From: Leptolyngbya sp. PCC 7375
GTDB taxonomy: Bacteria > Cyanobacteriota > Cyanobacteriia > Phormidesmidales > Phormidesmidaceae
DNA length: 64,000 nt
NCBI RefSeq assembly: GCF_000316115.1
Contig: NZ_JH993797.1
Location: 1,722,486 to 1,786,485 of the forward strand
Direction of reading: 5' to 3'
The notes under the pieces were generated by a model. The model worked only from the letters and a program-made list of their open reading frames with translations. It searched no databases and was not told the DNA's origin. Below are positions 51,770 to 60,448 of this stretch, one piece after another (the first letter of the stretch is position 1; the number at the start of each line of letters is the position of its first letter). Made by a program: the position numbers and the translations under genes.

Positions 51770-53191
51770 ATGAGTTTGCAGTTGCCCCAATCCTCTGAGT
51801 GTATTTCTCTCTCTCAGATAGAAACCCCTTTCAAGCATCCAGCCAAACATCGCCTCGCCCAAGGTGCCGCAGGCCTCCTCATGTTCAGCCTGCTCACAGG
51901 TGGTAGTTATCTGCTCTATCGGCAGTTTGTCCTGGTACCACAGCAGCAGGAACAGACGCAAACGCAGACAGTGACCGTTGAAACCGCGACGCTCCCAATT
52001 ACAGTGACGGCCAACGGAACTGTTGAGCCTGAGCAACTGACCAATGTCAGCCCTAAAACCTCAGAGCGTCTGGAACGAGTGACTGTTGCTGAGGGTGACG
52101 CGGTCGAAATAGGCCAAGTTTTAGCCTATATGGATGATTCTGATCTCCAGGGGCAACTGATGCAGGCCCAGGGACAGCTCGCCTCGGCCCAAGCGAATTT
52201 GGCTATGCTCGTCGCTGGTAACCGTCCCCAAGAGATTGCCCAGGCCGAGGCTACCCTGACCAGTGCCGCAGCCAACTTAAATCAGGCTGAAGAAGAGCTG
52301 CGCCGCTATGAGTCCCTTTACACCCAGGGAGCAATCTCTGCGCAAGAAACGACGAGCTACCGAACGGCCCGCGACACGGCTCAGGCCGAGGTAAGAAGTG
52401 CACAGCAGGCGCTGAATCTCAGTCAGATAGGCAGTCGTCAAGAGGAGATCGCGCAGGCGGAAGCAGCCGTGATACAAGCAGAAGGTGCTTTGTCCACGAT
52501 CCAGACTCAGATTGAAGATACGGTGATTCGGGCTCCTTTTAGCGGGATTATAACTGCCCGTTATGCTGACCCAGGAGATTTTGTGTCTCCATCAACTGCC
52601 GCCAGCGAAACATCGTCATCATCGTCGTCATCGATTCTCTCTTTAGCCTTTAATTATCAGGTTGTTGCTAACGTAGCAGAGACTGATATTGCTCAGATTC
52701 AATCGGGACAATTGGCCAGTATCAGAGCCGATGCCTACCCAGATCGACAGTTTAAAGGGACTGTAGTCCAAGTCGCAGAGCAGGCAACGGTAAGTTCTAA
52801 TGTGACCAGTTTTGAGGTGCGGATCAATCTTTCTGAAGCCGCGCAGAGAGAGCTACGGCCTGGGATGAATGTTGACGTGGAATTTCAAGCGGGTGAACTG
52901 GTCAATGTGCTAGTGGTGCCAACCGTCGCCATTGTTCGAGAGGAACAAGGAGAAGGGGTTTTGATCATGGGTGGAGATGGTGTACCTCAGTTTCGTCTGA
53001 TTGAGACGGGCTTAACGGTTGACGATAAGACAGAGGTAATGGCAGGTCTTGAAGTAAATGAACAGATTGTGTTGAGCGCGGCTCAAGGGTTGCCTGAGAA
53101 CCGACAAAATATCGGAGAGGGTCGCCCGCCAATACCGGGAGGTGGTCCTGGTGGGGGTGGTCCTGGTGGAGGTGGTCCCAGTGGTCGTTAA
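51770..53191 (+). CDS. Periplasmic adaptor (MacA/HlyD family) of an ABC exporter
   Basis: The 473-residue protein is a membrane-fusion adaptor linking an inner-membrane ABC transporter to an outer-membrane channel. It has one N-terminal membrane helix (about 33-52) and a biotinyl-lipoyl half-motif VTANGTVEPEQLTNVSPKTS. An alpha-hairpin coiled coil follows (about 125-230, with AQAEATLTSAAANLNQAEEEL), then the second lipoyl half (DTVIRAPFSGIITARYADPGDFV) and a beta-barrel. The tail is Gly/Pro-rich. It is the first gene of an adaptor-permease-ATPase operon, in DevBCA/MacAB order. Confidence 0.92.
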   Translation: MSLQLPQSSECISLSQIETPFKHPAKHRLAQGAAGLLMFSLLTGGSYLLYRQFVLVPQQQEQTQTQTVTVETATLPITVTANGTVEPEQLTNVSPKTSERLERVTVAEGDAVEIGQVLAYMDDSDLQGQLMQAQGQLASAQANLAMLVAGNRPQEIAQAEATLTSAAANLNQAEEELRRYESLYTQGAISAQETTSYRTARDTAQAEVRSAQQALNLSQIGSRQEEIAQAEAAVIQAEGALSTIQTQIEDTVIRAPFSGIITARYADPGDFVSPSTAASETSSSSSSSILSLAFNYQVVANVAETDIAQIQSGQLASIRADAYPDRQFKGTVVQVAEQATVSSNVTSFEVRINLSEAAQRELRPGMNVDVEFQAGELVNVLVVPTVAIVREEQGEGVLIMGGDGVPQFRLIETGLTVDDKTEVMAGLEVNEQIVLSAAQGLPENRQNIGEGRPPIPGGGPGGGGPGGGGPSGR

Positions 53192-53249
53192 GATTCATCA
53201 ACGAGAGAAGAGTTTACCCATTAAAACCCGTTTGCCTTCAATTTCTAGT

Positions 53250-54479
53250 ATGGAAATTTTGGCGATGGCGATCGCAGCCCTATGGAACAACAAACTCCGG
53301 ACAGCATTAACGATGTTGGGGGTGATCATTGGTATTACCGCCGTTATTGCTGTCACTGCTGTGGGGCAGGGGGTGCAGTCTGCAACAGAGGCAAATTTGC
53401 AGGGTTTGGGCGCAGATATTTTACGGGTACGTGCAGGAGCTGCCAATAGTGGCAATGTGAGGCAGGGAAGTGGAAGTGCCACTACGCTGAGTTGGGACGA
53501 TGCCAAAGCGATTGAATCCCAGGTGCTGGCAGCGGATACTGTGACGGCCTACCTGGAGCAGGCCTTCCAGGTGGTATATGCCGATAACAATACGTCTACA
53601 ACAGTTTTAGGAACGGATACGCAATATGCAGCGGTCAATAATATTACGTTGCAGTCAGGACGTTTTTTCACGGATGAGGAACTGAGGGAATCGCAGCCCG
53701 TGGCCATACTAGGGTCAACGGTGAGGGATGATTTATTTGGTGGAAGTAATGAGGCGATTGGCGCGAACATTCGTATTCAAGGGCAGCGCTATAGCGTATT
53801 AGGTGTGGCGAATGAGAAAGGGGCTCAGGGGCGGGAAAATCCTGATGAGCAGATTTATGTGCCGCTCACAAATATGTCGGCGCGGTTGGTGGGTAACAAC
53901 TCGCTGAGTGGAATCGCCGTCCAGGGAATTTCTGTGAAAGTGACCGAGCAAGACCAATTAGAAGCGGTTGACTTTCAAATGACAAACTTACTGCGTGTGC
54001 GACACAATATTCATCCGGCCAAGGGAGATGAGGATGATTTTCGGATTTTGAGCGCTGCAGATCTAGTTGAGACGCTGACCAGTACGGTGGGATTGTTTAG
54101 CATTATGGTAGTTGCGATCGCAGCCATTTCCCTGGTCGTAGGCGGCATTGGCATTGCCAACATTATGCTGGTATCGGTGGTAGAGCGCACCCGAGAGATC
54201 GGCATTCGTAAAGCAGTCGGGGCGACAAATCAGGCGATTTTGAGTCAGTTTTTGACAGAGGCAATCTCAATTTCGGCTGTCGGTGGAGGCTTAGGCGTGG
54301 GGCTGGGAGTAGCGATTGCCCGGAGCGCCGCCACCCTATTTGACTTTCCCTTTGTAATTTCTCTCTGGGCGATTGTTTTAGGCGTGGGGCTTTCTTTTGT
54401 GATTGGGATCGTAGCCGGTGTGATTCCCGCCCGCAGTGCTGCGAAATTAGACCCGATTATTGCCTTAAGAAGTGATTAG
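53250..54479 (+). CDS. MacB/FtsX-type ABC exporter permease
   Basis: The 409-residue permease has the MacB layout. A first helix has LWNNKLRTALTMLGVIIGITAVIAV, a large periplasmic core spans about 45-275, and three C-terminal helices form the FtsX domain (IANIMLVSVVERTREIGIRKAVGA, SISAVGGGLGVGLGVAIA, LSFVIGIVAGVIPA). Unlike E. coli MacB it has no fused ATPase domain; that is encoded next door. An open frame runs back into the adaptor gene, but the ATG at 53250 gives the standard N-terminus. It probably exports a lipid, peptide or glycolipid with its partners. Confidence 0.9.
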   Translation: MEILAMAIAALWNNKLRTALTMLGVIIGITAVIAVTAVGQGVQSATEANLQGLGADILRVRAGAANSGNVRQGSGSATTLSWDDAKAIESQVLAADTVTAYLEQAFQVVYADNNTSTTVLGTDTQYAAVNNITLQSGRFFTDEELRESQPVAILGSTVRDDLFGGSNEAIGANIRIQGQRYSVLGVANEKGAQGRENPDEQIYVPLTNMSARLVGNNSLSGIAVQGISVKVTEQDQLEAVDFQMTNLLRVRHNIHPAKGDEDDFRILSAADLVETLTSTVGLFSIMVVAIAAISLVVGGIGIANIMLVSVVERTREIGIRKAVGATNQAILSQFLTEAISISAVGGGLGVGLGVAIARSAATLFDFPFVISLWAIVLGVGLSFVIGIVAGVIPARSAAKLDPIIALRSD

Positions 54480-54593
54480 GGATAAGGATTTTATCAGGTC
54501 CAAAAAGTAATGCTGGAGAGACATTCCATGGAACGTCTGTACGTCCAGTAGTAGAGCCCAAAATTTTGTTTCCTTAGTAAAAGAGTGACCACT

Positions 54594-55277
54594 ATGGCCG
54601 CCATGATTTGGATGGAAGACATCCGCAAAACCTATCAGTTGGGTGAAGTGGATGTCCCCGTACTCAAGGGGATTGATCTGACCATTGAAGAAGGTGATTA
54701 TGTCTCGATTATGGGAGCCTCAGGTTCCGGAAAATCTACCCTGATGAATATTATCGGCTGTCTGGACCGTCCGTCTGCTGGCCACTATGTTCTAGAAGGA
54801 CAAAACTTGACCACACTAAGCAACGAAGGTCTGGCCTATATTCGCAATCAGCGCATTGGCTTTGTATTTCAGCAGTTTAATCTGCTGTCTCGCTCAACCG
54901 CGTTAGAAAATGTCATGCTGCCAATGGTTTATGCGGGGGTGAGTCGTCGTCAGCGGCGAAAACAAGCAGAATCAGCCTTGACTCGAGTGGGATTGGGCGA
55001 TCGCATGGGTAACCGGCCCAGCCAACTCTCTGGGGGACAACAGCAGCGGGTTGCGATCGCAAGAGCCCTCGTCAATCGACCAGCATTGGTGCTGGCTGAC
55101 GAACCCACGGGTGCACTCGATACCCAAACGTCTTACGAAGTAATGGCGCTCCTCAGCGAACTCAACAGCCAGGGAATTACCGTCATCATTGTGACCCATG
55201 AGCCCGATATCGCAGCACAAACCCATCGTATTATTCATGTGCAAGATGGTCTGCTTCAAAGAGAACAAGAAAACTAG
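54594..55277 (+). CDS. ABC transporter ATP-binding subunit (MacB/LolD type)
   Basis: The protein of about 227 residues powers the exporter. It has the Walker [16 protein letters not shown], the Q-loop FQQFNLL, the signature [15 protein letters not shown], the Walker [13 protein letters not shown] and the switch His in VIIVTHEPD. The segment [17 protein letters not shown] is typical of the MacB/LolD/FtsE-related subfamily. A GTG at 54585 is also in frame, but AAAGAG before the ATG at 54594 favours the latter. The stop is only about eight bases from the end of an insertion sequence, so its original terminator has probably been displaced. Confidence 0.93.
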   Translation: MAAMIWMEDIRKTYQLGEVDVPVLKGIDLTIEEGDYVSIMGASGSGKSTLMNIIGCLDRPSAGHYVLEGQNLTTLSNEGLAYIRNQRIGFVFQQFNLLSRSTALENVMLPMVYAGVSRRQRRKQAESALTRVGLGDRMGNRPSQLSGGQQQRVAIARALVNRPALVLADEPTGALDTQTSYEVMALLSELNSQGITVIIVTHEPDIAAQTHRIIHVQDGLLQREQEN

Positions 55278-55313
55278 CCTCTTTGGGATTTTACAAAATT
55301 TCTACCTGTGCAA

Positions 55314-56642
55314 TTACTTTACGGGATGAGGTACCAACTTAAAATTGAGCTTCCCGGTCCTGAACCAATGGGTAGCTTCTTGATTCGAAACAAGCGCTGT
55401 TAAAGCAGCCAAGGCAACTGACCCCGTTTTAGACCAACTCATCCCATTGTGTTTTTGTCGTGAGGAGACCAATAAATCATTCGCCTTTTCACCTCGGTTG
55501 CTGGAATTTCTCAATCCCAGCTGTTTACGCACACAATAACAAGGAATGTGAGGTTTGTTCCGACGCAGATAGCCTTGGAGTTTATCGATAGCGGTTGTAT
55601 CTTTGAGATGGTCTGGGTCAATGAACTCAAGGTAAACCAAAGCTGCATCGACTAATCCATGCCAGAGCAGGGCTGCCAGGTGAGTCAAGTGTGTATTACG
55701 CAGACGTCTACCCTGACAGGCGAGACTAAGCAGTTGTTTACATTTCTCATGGAGATGATACCAGTCCAAGATCAACTGTAGTGCAGACACCCCAGCAAAG
55801 GTGGTCAGAATCGCGCCATGCAAGCTTCGCTGTCCATCGGCAAAGAATACGATAGGGCCTTGAAGGAGGTCATTGTGGAGTAAAAAGGCCAACAGCATGG
55901 TTAACATTGTCGTCAAGCCAAGGGCATTCAATCGATAGCTACCGAGTTGATTTTCGATATGGACCACCGTTTGATAGGCATACTTGCGGGCGGTGGGTGT
56001 CTCTGGAACACTGGCTGGTCGCTGGTCCCTCTGACGTTTCACCCCGACATCATCAATCGAAATGTTGAGGCTATGATGGGGGCTCTCATAGGGGATGGGA
56101 TTGGCCGTCATCTGTTGGCGAATCAACTCGGTTTTGCCACACTGCTCGATGACAGCGGAGACTACGTCTGGAGCCAGATGGACAGGCTTACTCTCATTGG
56201 CAGAGGCGACGACAGCCGCAGGCAGTGTGTTGCCGATGACACCATGGGTTTTCAGGATGGCTTCACTGGCCTGAGTCAAGTGATTGAGCACACGGGTGCC
56301 TTCTCGCTCACTACTGTCTTGCATCGTTCTCGACGGGGTTCCCCCGGTCACTTGATGACGGATTCGATTGAGCCACGCACTCGTTTTCCGGTACGATTCA
56401 GTCGTACTCCCGTGGGTGTAGGCAATCTCCTTAAAGCCCATCGTGCGATACCAGCTTTTGCCTGGTAGGGATCCATATAGTGTGTTGACTCGGTTCGATG
56501 GTTGATTCCCAGAAGATTCAACGGCTGTATACGACATAAACTCAAAGCGACCGATTTCCCCATCCACCCGATACGGGCTCTTGGTTATTTCCCAAATCCC
56601 TGCGGTTGATGCCGTTTTCGTTTTTTTGAGAGAGTGTTTCAA
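55314..56642 (-). CDS. Transposase ORF B, ISKra4-like
   Basis: The 442-residue frame carries the catalytic part of a DDE transposase: YRVDGEIGRFEF, ESYRKTSAWLNRIRHQ, an Asp in ISIDDVGVK, FFADGQRSL, and ILDWYHLHEKCKQLL with a further acidic residue. It lacks its own good start (TTG at 56642) and overlaps ORF A by about 100 bases in the +1 frame. The overlap contains a seven-A run on the coding strand (56621-56627). Loss of one A, for example by transcriptional slippage, would join the two frames into a single transposase. Confidence 0.75.
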   Translation of the reverse strand: MKHSLKKTKTASTAGIWEITKSPYRVDGEIGRFEFMSYTAVESSGNQPSNRVNTLYGSLPGKSWYRTMGFKEIAYTHGSTTESYRKTSAWLNRIRHQVTGGTPSRTMQDSSEREGTRVLNHLTQASEAILKTHGVIGNTLPAAVVASANESKPVHLAPDVVSAVIEQCGKTELIRQQMTANPIPYESPHHSLNISIDDVGVKRQRDQRPASVPETPTARKYAYQTVVHIENQLGSYRLNALGLTTMLTMLLAFLLHNDLLQGPIVFFADGQRSLHGAILTTFAGVSALQLILDWYHLHEKCKQLLSLACQGRRLRNTHLTHLAALLWHGLVDAALVYLEFIDPDHLKDTTAIDKLQGYLRRNKPHIPCYCVRKQLGLRNSSNRGEKANDLLVSSRQKHNGMSWSKTGSVALAALTALVSNQEATHWFRTGKLNFKLVPHPVK

Positions 56643-56838
56643 GGTGATGAGCCAATGCTGAGCGTAATGCTGGATAATTCGTACTTAACAAGGCTTGTTC
56701 ACACGCATCAATGCTAGTAGCGGCCTCTGGGCTTATATTAAACTCAAACACACCGGTCTCTATTTCTTCGGGACCAGAACTAATGGCCTCATCGCTTTCT
56801 ACGATTTCAATATTGACTTTGATTTTGTAGTTCCCCAT
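56542..56838 (-). CDS. Transposase ORF A, ISKra4-like N-terminal part
   Basis: The 98-residue frame encodes the N-terminal segment of the transposase (SIDACEQALLSTNYPALRSA then LAHHLETLS), which I recall as the conserved start of many cyanobacterial ISKra4-type transposases. The real homologous part ends near the A-run; the following 20 residues are out-of-frame read-through. It probably functions only as the front of a fusion with ORF B. Confidence 0.7.
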   Translation of the reverse strand: MGNYKIKVNIEIVESDEAISSGPEEIETGVFEFNISPEAATSIDACEQALLSTNYPALRSALAHHLETLSQKNENGINRRDLGNNQEPVSGGWGNRSL

Positions 56839-57084
56839 GGCCTCAACCCCATGTCGTCTGATGATCTCTAGGATAGGTGAGCAACTTCCAAAAATCGACT
56901 GGCTAGAACCCTATCTCAAGTAGGGCAGTGGTTTTAGTCTTAAGCTATTTGAATTGCACAGGTAGCAAAATTTTAACCACTTTGTTGTGTGAGACATCGT
57001 CTCCGAGAAGGACACCCCTCACATCCAATCATTAGTACTCATAAGAAAGATTCGCCTGCTGGTGTACAAAGTATCATCGACACG

Positions 57085-57987
57085 CTAGCTGGATACTTTG
57101 GCCGCCTGCTGGGCAAGGACAAATGCACCCACGATACCCGCTTTGCCACCGAGCTTTGGCGGAACAATGTAGGCATCAATGTCATTCATGATTTTTGGCA
57201 CTTTGAGATAGGCACCCATCTGTTGACGCACTTGCAAACGGATCAGCGGAAACAGCTGCGTTTGCTCCATCACACCCCCACCCAGGATAATCCGTTCCGG
57301 TGAGAACATTAGCATAAAGTTAACCAAACTCACCGCCAAATAGTGGGCTTCTAGTGCCCAGGCTGGGTGGTCAATCGGAAGCGATGCCGCCTTCTGTTGC
57401 CAACGTTTTTCAATGGCAAATCCAGAGGCTAATCCTTCTAAACAATCTTGATGAAACGGGCAAGCTCCCGGAAACGGGTCGGCAGATAGATCGTGGGGAA
57501 TCCGAATATGACCCATTTCAGGATGCAACAGCCCGTGCACCAGTTGACCGTTGACGACTGCGCCACCACCGATGCCTGTCCCTACGGTTAAATACAAAAA
57601 AGTCTCAAATCCTTGACCATTACCCCAGTGGTACTCACCTAACGCTGCCGCATTAACATCTGTGTCAAACCCAATCGGGGTTGCCAACTCACGCGTTAGT
57701 ACTCCGGCCAACTCGATCTGTTGCCAGCCTGGCTTGGGGGTATCGAGAAACCAACCAAATGTGGGAGAATCAATATGGGTATCAACCGGACCAAACGCGC
57801 CAATTCCAATTGCTGTTAACGGTCCAAGTTGTGATATTTGTTGACGAAAAAAATCGATTACTTGAGCAATAGTCTCTGCTGGAGTTGTCGTTGGAATCCG
57901 CATCTCTGCTCGCAGATCGTCAGGACTCGTCCCCACTGCACAGACAAACTTGGTACCGCCCGCCTCGATTGCTCCAAAAAGTGACAT
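57085..57987 (-). CDS. ROK-family fructokinase
   Basis: The 300-residue enzyme phosphorylates fructose (or a related hexose) with ATP. It has the N-terminal phosphate loop FGAIEAGGTKFVCAVG and the GIGAFGPVD and DTDVNAAALGEYHWG segments, the last with the catalytic Asp. It also has GTGIGGGAVVNG and the ROK zinc-binding region HPEMGHIRI...CPFHQDCLEGLASG. The IEAGGTKF start and the PxFGWFLDTPKPGW segment are typical of bacterial fructokinases. It is separated from the IS element by 105 bases and appears monocistronic. Confidence 0.92.
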   Translation of the reverse strand: MSLFGAIEAGGTKFVCAVGTSPDDLRAEMRIPTTTPAETIAQVIDFFRQQISQLGPLTAIGIGAFGPVDTHIDSPTFGWFLDTPKPGWQQIELAGVLTRELATPIGFDTDVNAAALGEYHWGNGQGFETFLYLTVGTGIGGGAVVNGQLVHGLLHPEMGHIRIPHDLSADPFPGACPFHQDCLEGLASGFAIEKRWQQKAASLPIDHPAWALEAHYLAVSLVNFMLMFSPERIILGGGVMEQTQLFPLIRLQVRQQMGAYLKVPKIMNDIDAYIVPPKLGGKAGIVGAFVLAQQAAKVSS

Positions 57988-58404
57988 TGCCGTTTCCTTT
58001 TGAAAATACGCTCACTATATAACTAGCTGCTCAGCGTTGAGTGACTAGTACCCGATGGCAGAAATTTGGTAGCTATTGCATCCACCCATCCACATTTAAT
58101 AGTGGGTAAACTTACGCCACAGAGTACTAGCCTCAATACGAACCTGGCATCGAGCCCCTGCGACTTTACTGGCAGCTTACAAGGGTACGACCTGATTTCA
58201 ATGTGACCCTTGATGATAGATATAGCTCTACATCTATAGTTTCGACTATCTCAATTCAAATCATATCCGTATCAGATATAAGTTCTGTGAATATGGGTGT
58301 TACTACGCAAATTTGCTAGCTAAAATCCGGGGATACGGAATCCGCTTAGCGGGCTGACCTACGCGTTAGCCTCTACATAGCTGTAGCTACCGCCAGCAAA
58401 TCAA
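57988..58404. other. Divergent intergenic region
   Basis: About 415 bases between fructokinase and the pentapeptide gene. Near the pentapeptide start there are short self-complementary segments (GGCT/AGCC at about 58350-58369; CTACA/TGTAG at about 58373-58386). No gene is visible. Confidence 0.35.
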
Positions 58405-59370
58405 ATGGAAAACCCTGAAACTCTCAAGCTAAATCCTGTCAATGCAGTTCATTCGCAGCCACAGGCCAACTATGGAGCCAAAAAGGTTATTGTTATCGAA
58501 GGAACTGAGAATATCAGCCTGATAAGCGCTTCATTAACTCAAAACCTGATCGTTGGTGGTCATTTGGATAGAGATCCAATGAATACATCGTTTGCGACCG
58601 ATAGTGAGCATATGGGTGTTTTACTGTCTGGAGCCCAGGTAAGTGCGTCTACATTTATTGGCCACTATCCTGGCCTAAACGCTGATGCCCTGGATGATAA
58701 TCACCCAACGGTAATCAATAACAGCCGTTTTGTTTTAGTAGAAGGACGAGGATATAAATTTCAGACTGTTATCCCCATTAAGCAACCGATAACGGAATAT
58801 CAACTAACTGCTGTTGGCAAAGGGGCAAATTTGAGTCGAGCCAACTTTAAGCAAGCCAACTTAACAGGGACTGACTTTACCGGTTGCAATTTAGAAGGTG
58901 CTAACTTTACAGCAGCGAATTTAAAGGACTGTAAATTTACTGGAACGAATTTAGCCAAGTCCAGTTTTAACGGTGCTGACTTGTCAAACGCTATCCTCAC
59001 AGGAGCCAATTTGTCTGGCGTTGACTTCAGTTCAACAGTGACATCTGAGGCAACGGACTTTAGCCATACCTACTTAGTGGGGGCGCGGTTCTATTGCTTA
59101 GGCGGTGAAAAATTTGCCTATTTAGGTTGTTTTCACGGTGCGATCTTTGCCGATGGAGAGCGGAGAATAGAAGTAGCGAATGCTGACTTTAGCAGGCTTT
59201 CTAATCTAGTTAATGGGCAGTTTGCTTGTTTCTATAAATCTGATGTCGTCTTACCGGCAAATGTGGAATCCATTTCTACCAACAGATTTGTTGAGGCAAG
59301 AGAAGCTACACCTAGCATTAACGAAGCAGCAGCTTCAACGCCTGCTGCTTCCTGGGGCGATGGATATTAA
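58405..59370 (+). CDS. Pentapeptide-repeat protein
   Basis: The 321-residue protein has a central quadrilateral beta-helix of pentapeptide repeats (about 132-215; pattern A(N/D)LxxAxFxx: ANLSRANFKQ, ANLTGTDFTG, ANLKDCKFTG). The N-terminal 130 residues form an unidentified beta-rich domain (VIVIEGTENISLI, NLIVGGHL). The C-terminal 90 residues are Ser/Ala-rich. Pentapeptide proteins often scaffold or mimic DNA; in cyanobacteria many have unknown roles. There is no signal peptide. The gene stands alone on the plus strand. Confidence 0.85.
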   Translation: MENPETLKLNPVNAVHSQPQANYGAKKVIVIEGTENISLISASLTQNLIVGGHLDRDPMNTSFATDSEHMGVLLSGAQVSASTFIGHYPGLNADALDDNHPTVINNSRFVLVEGRGYKFQTVIPIKQPITEYQLTAVGKGANLSRANFKQANLTGTDFTGCNLEGANFTAANLKDCKFTGTNLAKSSFNGADLSNAILTGANLSGVDFSSTVTSEATDFSHTYLVGARFYCLGGEKFAYLGCFHGAIFADGERRIEVANADFSRLSNLVNGQFACFYKSDVVLPANVESISTNRFVEAREATPSINEAAASTPAASWGDGY

Positions 59371-59552
59371 GAGTATTTGAGCCCTTTCTTTGCCCTAACC
59401 AACCCTATATCGCTTGTCATAGTCAATGCTGTTTTCTGTGCTGATGAGGCCCTTAATATATAGGGCTTTAGAACAATAATTATCTTGCAGTTATAGCAAA
59501 TTTCTGAATGCATTCAGCTATGTACGCCAAGCGATAATTTCAATCTAGGAAG

Positions 59553-60161
59553 ATGGTCGGTTATCTCGATGACAAGAAAACTTGGATAGGATCTTTAGTA
59601 ATATCTGAGCAATCAGCCAGCAAGATTGGGTATGTCAAAGCGATTAATCCTATTATTGGAGACACTGCTGAGACGATTGTAGTTGTTCCCTCTCCAATTG
59701 TATGGCTGCCAATGGAGATGACGGGGGCTTCTCAATTTTCAAGTGATTCCATTATTGGTGGTGGCGATGGTTGCTTAATAGTTCAATTATCATCTGGAAT
59801 GACCACTATTTCCCAGAGTAATTTTGGGAGAATAGTGAGTAAGGGTGCCAAAATTTCTTGGAAAATTCCTTTAAAAGTTTTTCAGCTCTTGTTGGTTAGT
59901 TTAGTGTCGCTTCCCACCGGCATATTATTTTTAGTCAGGTTGCTAGGGGCTAAGCCTCTCCAGCAACAACTCGTTGATTTATCATCATCCCATGGGGATG
60001 ACGATGACAATCCTGGATTATCTCCGATGCGTCAGCCACTTTCCCCAGGTCCTTTACCAACTAATGACGAAGCTCTAGCGCTACCATTGGTAGATACTCA
60101 AAAAGATACAGAAACCTACCCAATGACTCGGTTAATAGTGCCAAAAATCCCTGAGTTCTAA
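59553..60161 (+). CDS. Hypothetical single-pass membrane protein
   Basis: I do not recognise this 202-residue protein. Its first 105 residues are beta-rich with Gly/Ser turns (PIIGDTAETIVVVPSPIVW, SIIGGGDGCLIVQL). A hydrophobic helix (VFQLLLVSLVSLPTGILFLV, about 109-128) is followed by an acidic, Pro-rich tail (SSSHGDDDDN, LSPGPLPTNDEA). A role as a membrane-anchored partner of the pentapeptide protein 182 bases upstream is possible but unsupported. GGA lies just before the ATG. Confidence 0.55.
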   Translation: MVGYLDDKKTWIGSLVISEQSASKIGYVKAINPIIGDTAETIVVVPSPIVWLPMEMTGASQFSSDSIIGGGDGCLIVQLSSGMTTISQSNFGRIVSKGAKISWKIPLKVFQLLLVSLVSLPTGILFLVRLLGAKPLQQQLVDLSSSHGDDDDNPGLSPMRQPLSPGPLPTNDEALALPLVDTQKDTETYPMTRLIVPKIPEF

Positions 60162-60268
60162 CTGTAATCTTATCGCCCTTATGTATGCACGCAGTAGCCT
60201 AACAGCGAGGGAGTGCCGTAGCTCGAAACTTATCTCAATTAGCTGGCTAGTCGTAAATCCATCTCGAT

Positions 60269-60351
60269 TGAGCGGAGTCGAAGGGGATGCTAGCTAAGAG
60301 TGTTGGCTAACTCCGAAGGAGACGCTTCGCGAACGACTCCGCTCAGCCAAC
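60269..60351. repeat. Intergenic foldback repeat
   Basis: TGAGCGGAGTCG at 60269-60280 is perfectly complementary to CGACTCCGCTCA at 60334-60345. Inside, GTTGGCT/AGCCAAC (60302-60308, 60345-60351) and CGAAG/CTTCG also pair. This is a cyanobacterial small dispersed repeat type; it precedes the hsdM remnant. Confidence 0.55.
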
Positions 60352-60448
60352 GGTATTAGTCGAACAGTTACGTATATTTTTGAACTACCTTATGATTTGA
60401 TGCAGCCCTCAGAGGGTAGAGTCATTTAGACCAACTCAGGCATGTTTA

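Larger units (their letters stand above)
55286..56979 (-). mobile_element. ISKra4-like insertion sequence
   Basis: An element of about 1.7 kb with two overlapping minus-strand reading frames. Its ends carry an imperfect inverted repeat whose conserved part is CTACCTGTGCAATT (about 55302-55315 at the left, complementary at 56952-56965 at the right), flanked by matching A/T tracts. CTTTG occurs just outside both ends (55281-55285 and 56980-56984) and could be a target duplication, so the outer boundaries are approximate. Family assignment rests on the protein sequences and is from memory. Confidence 0.65.
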
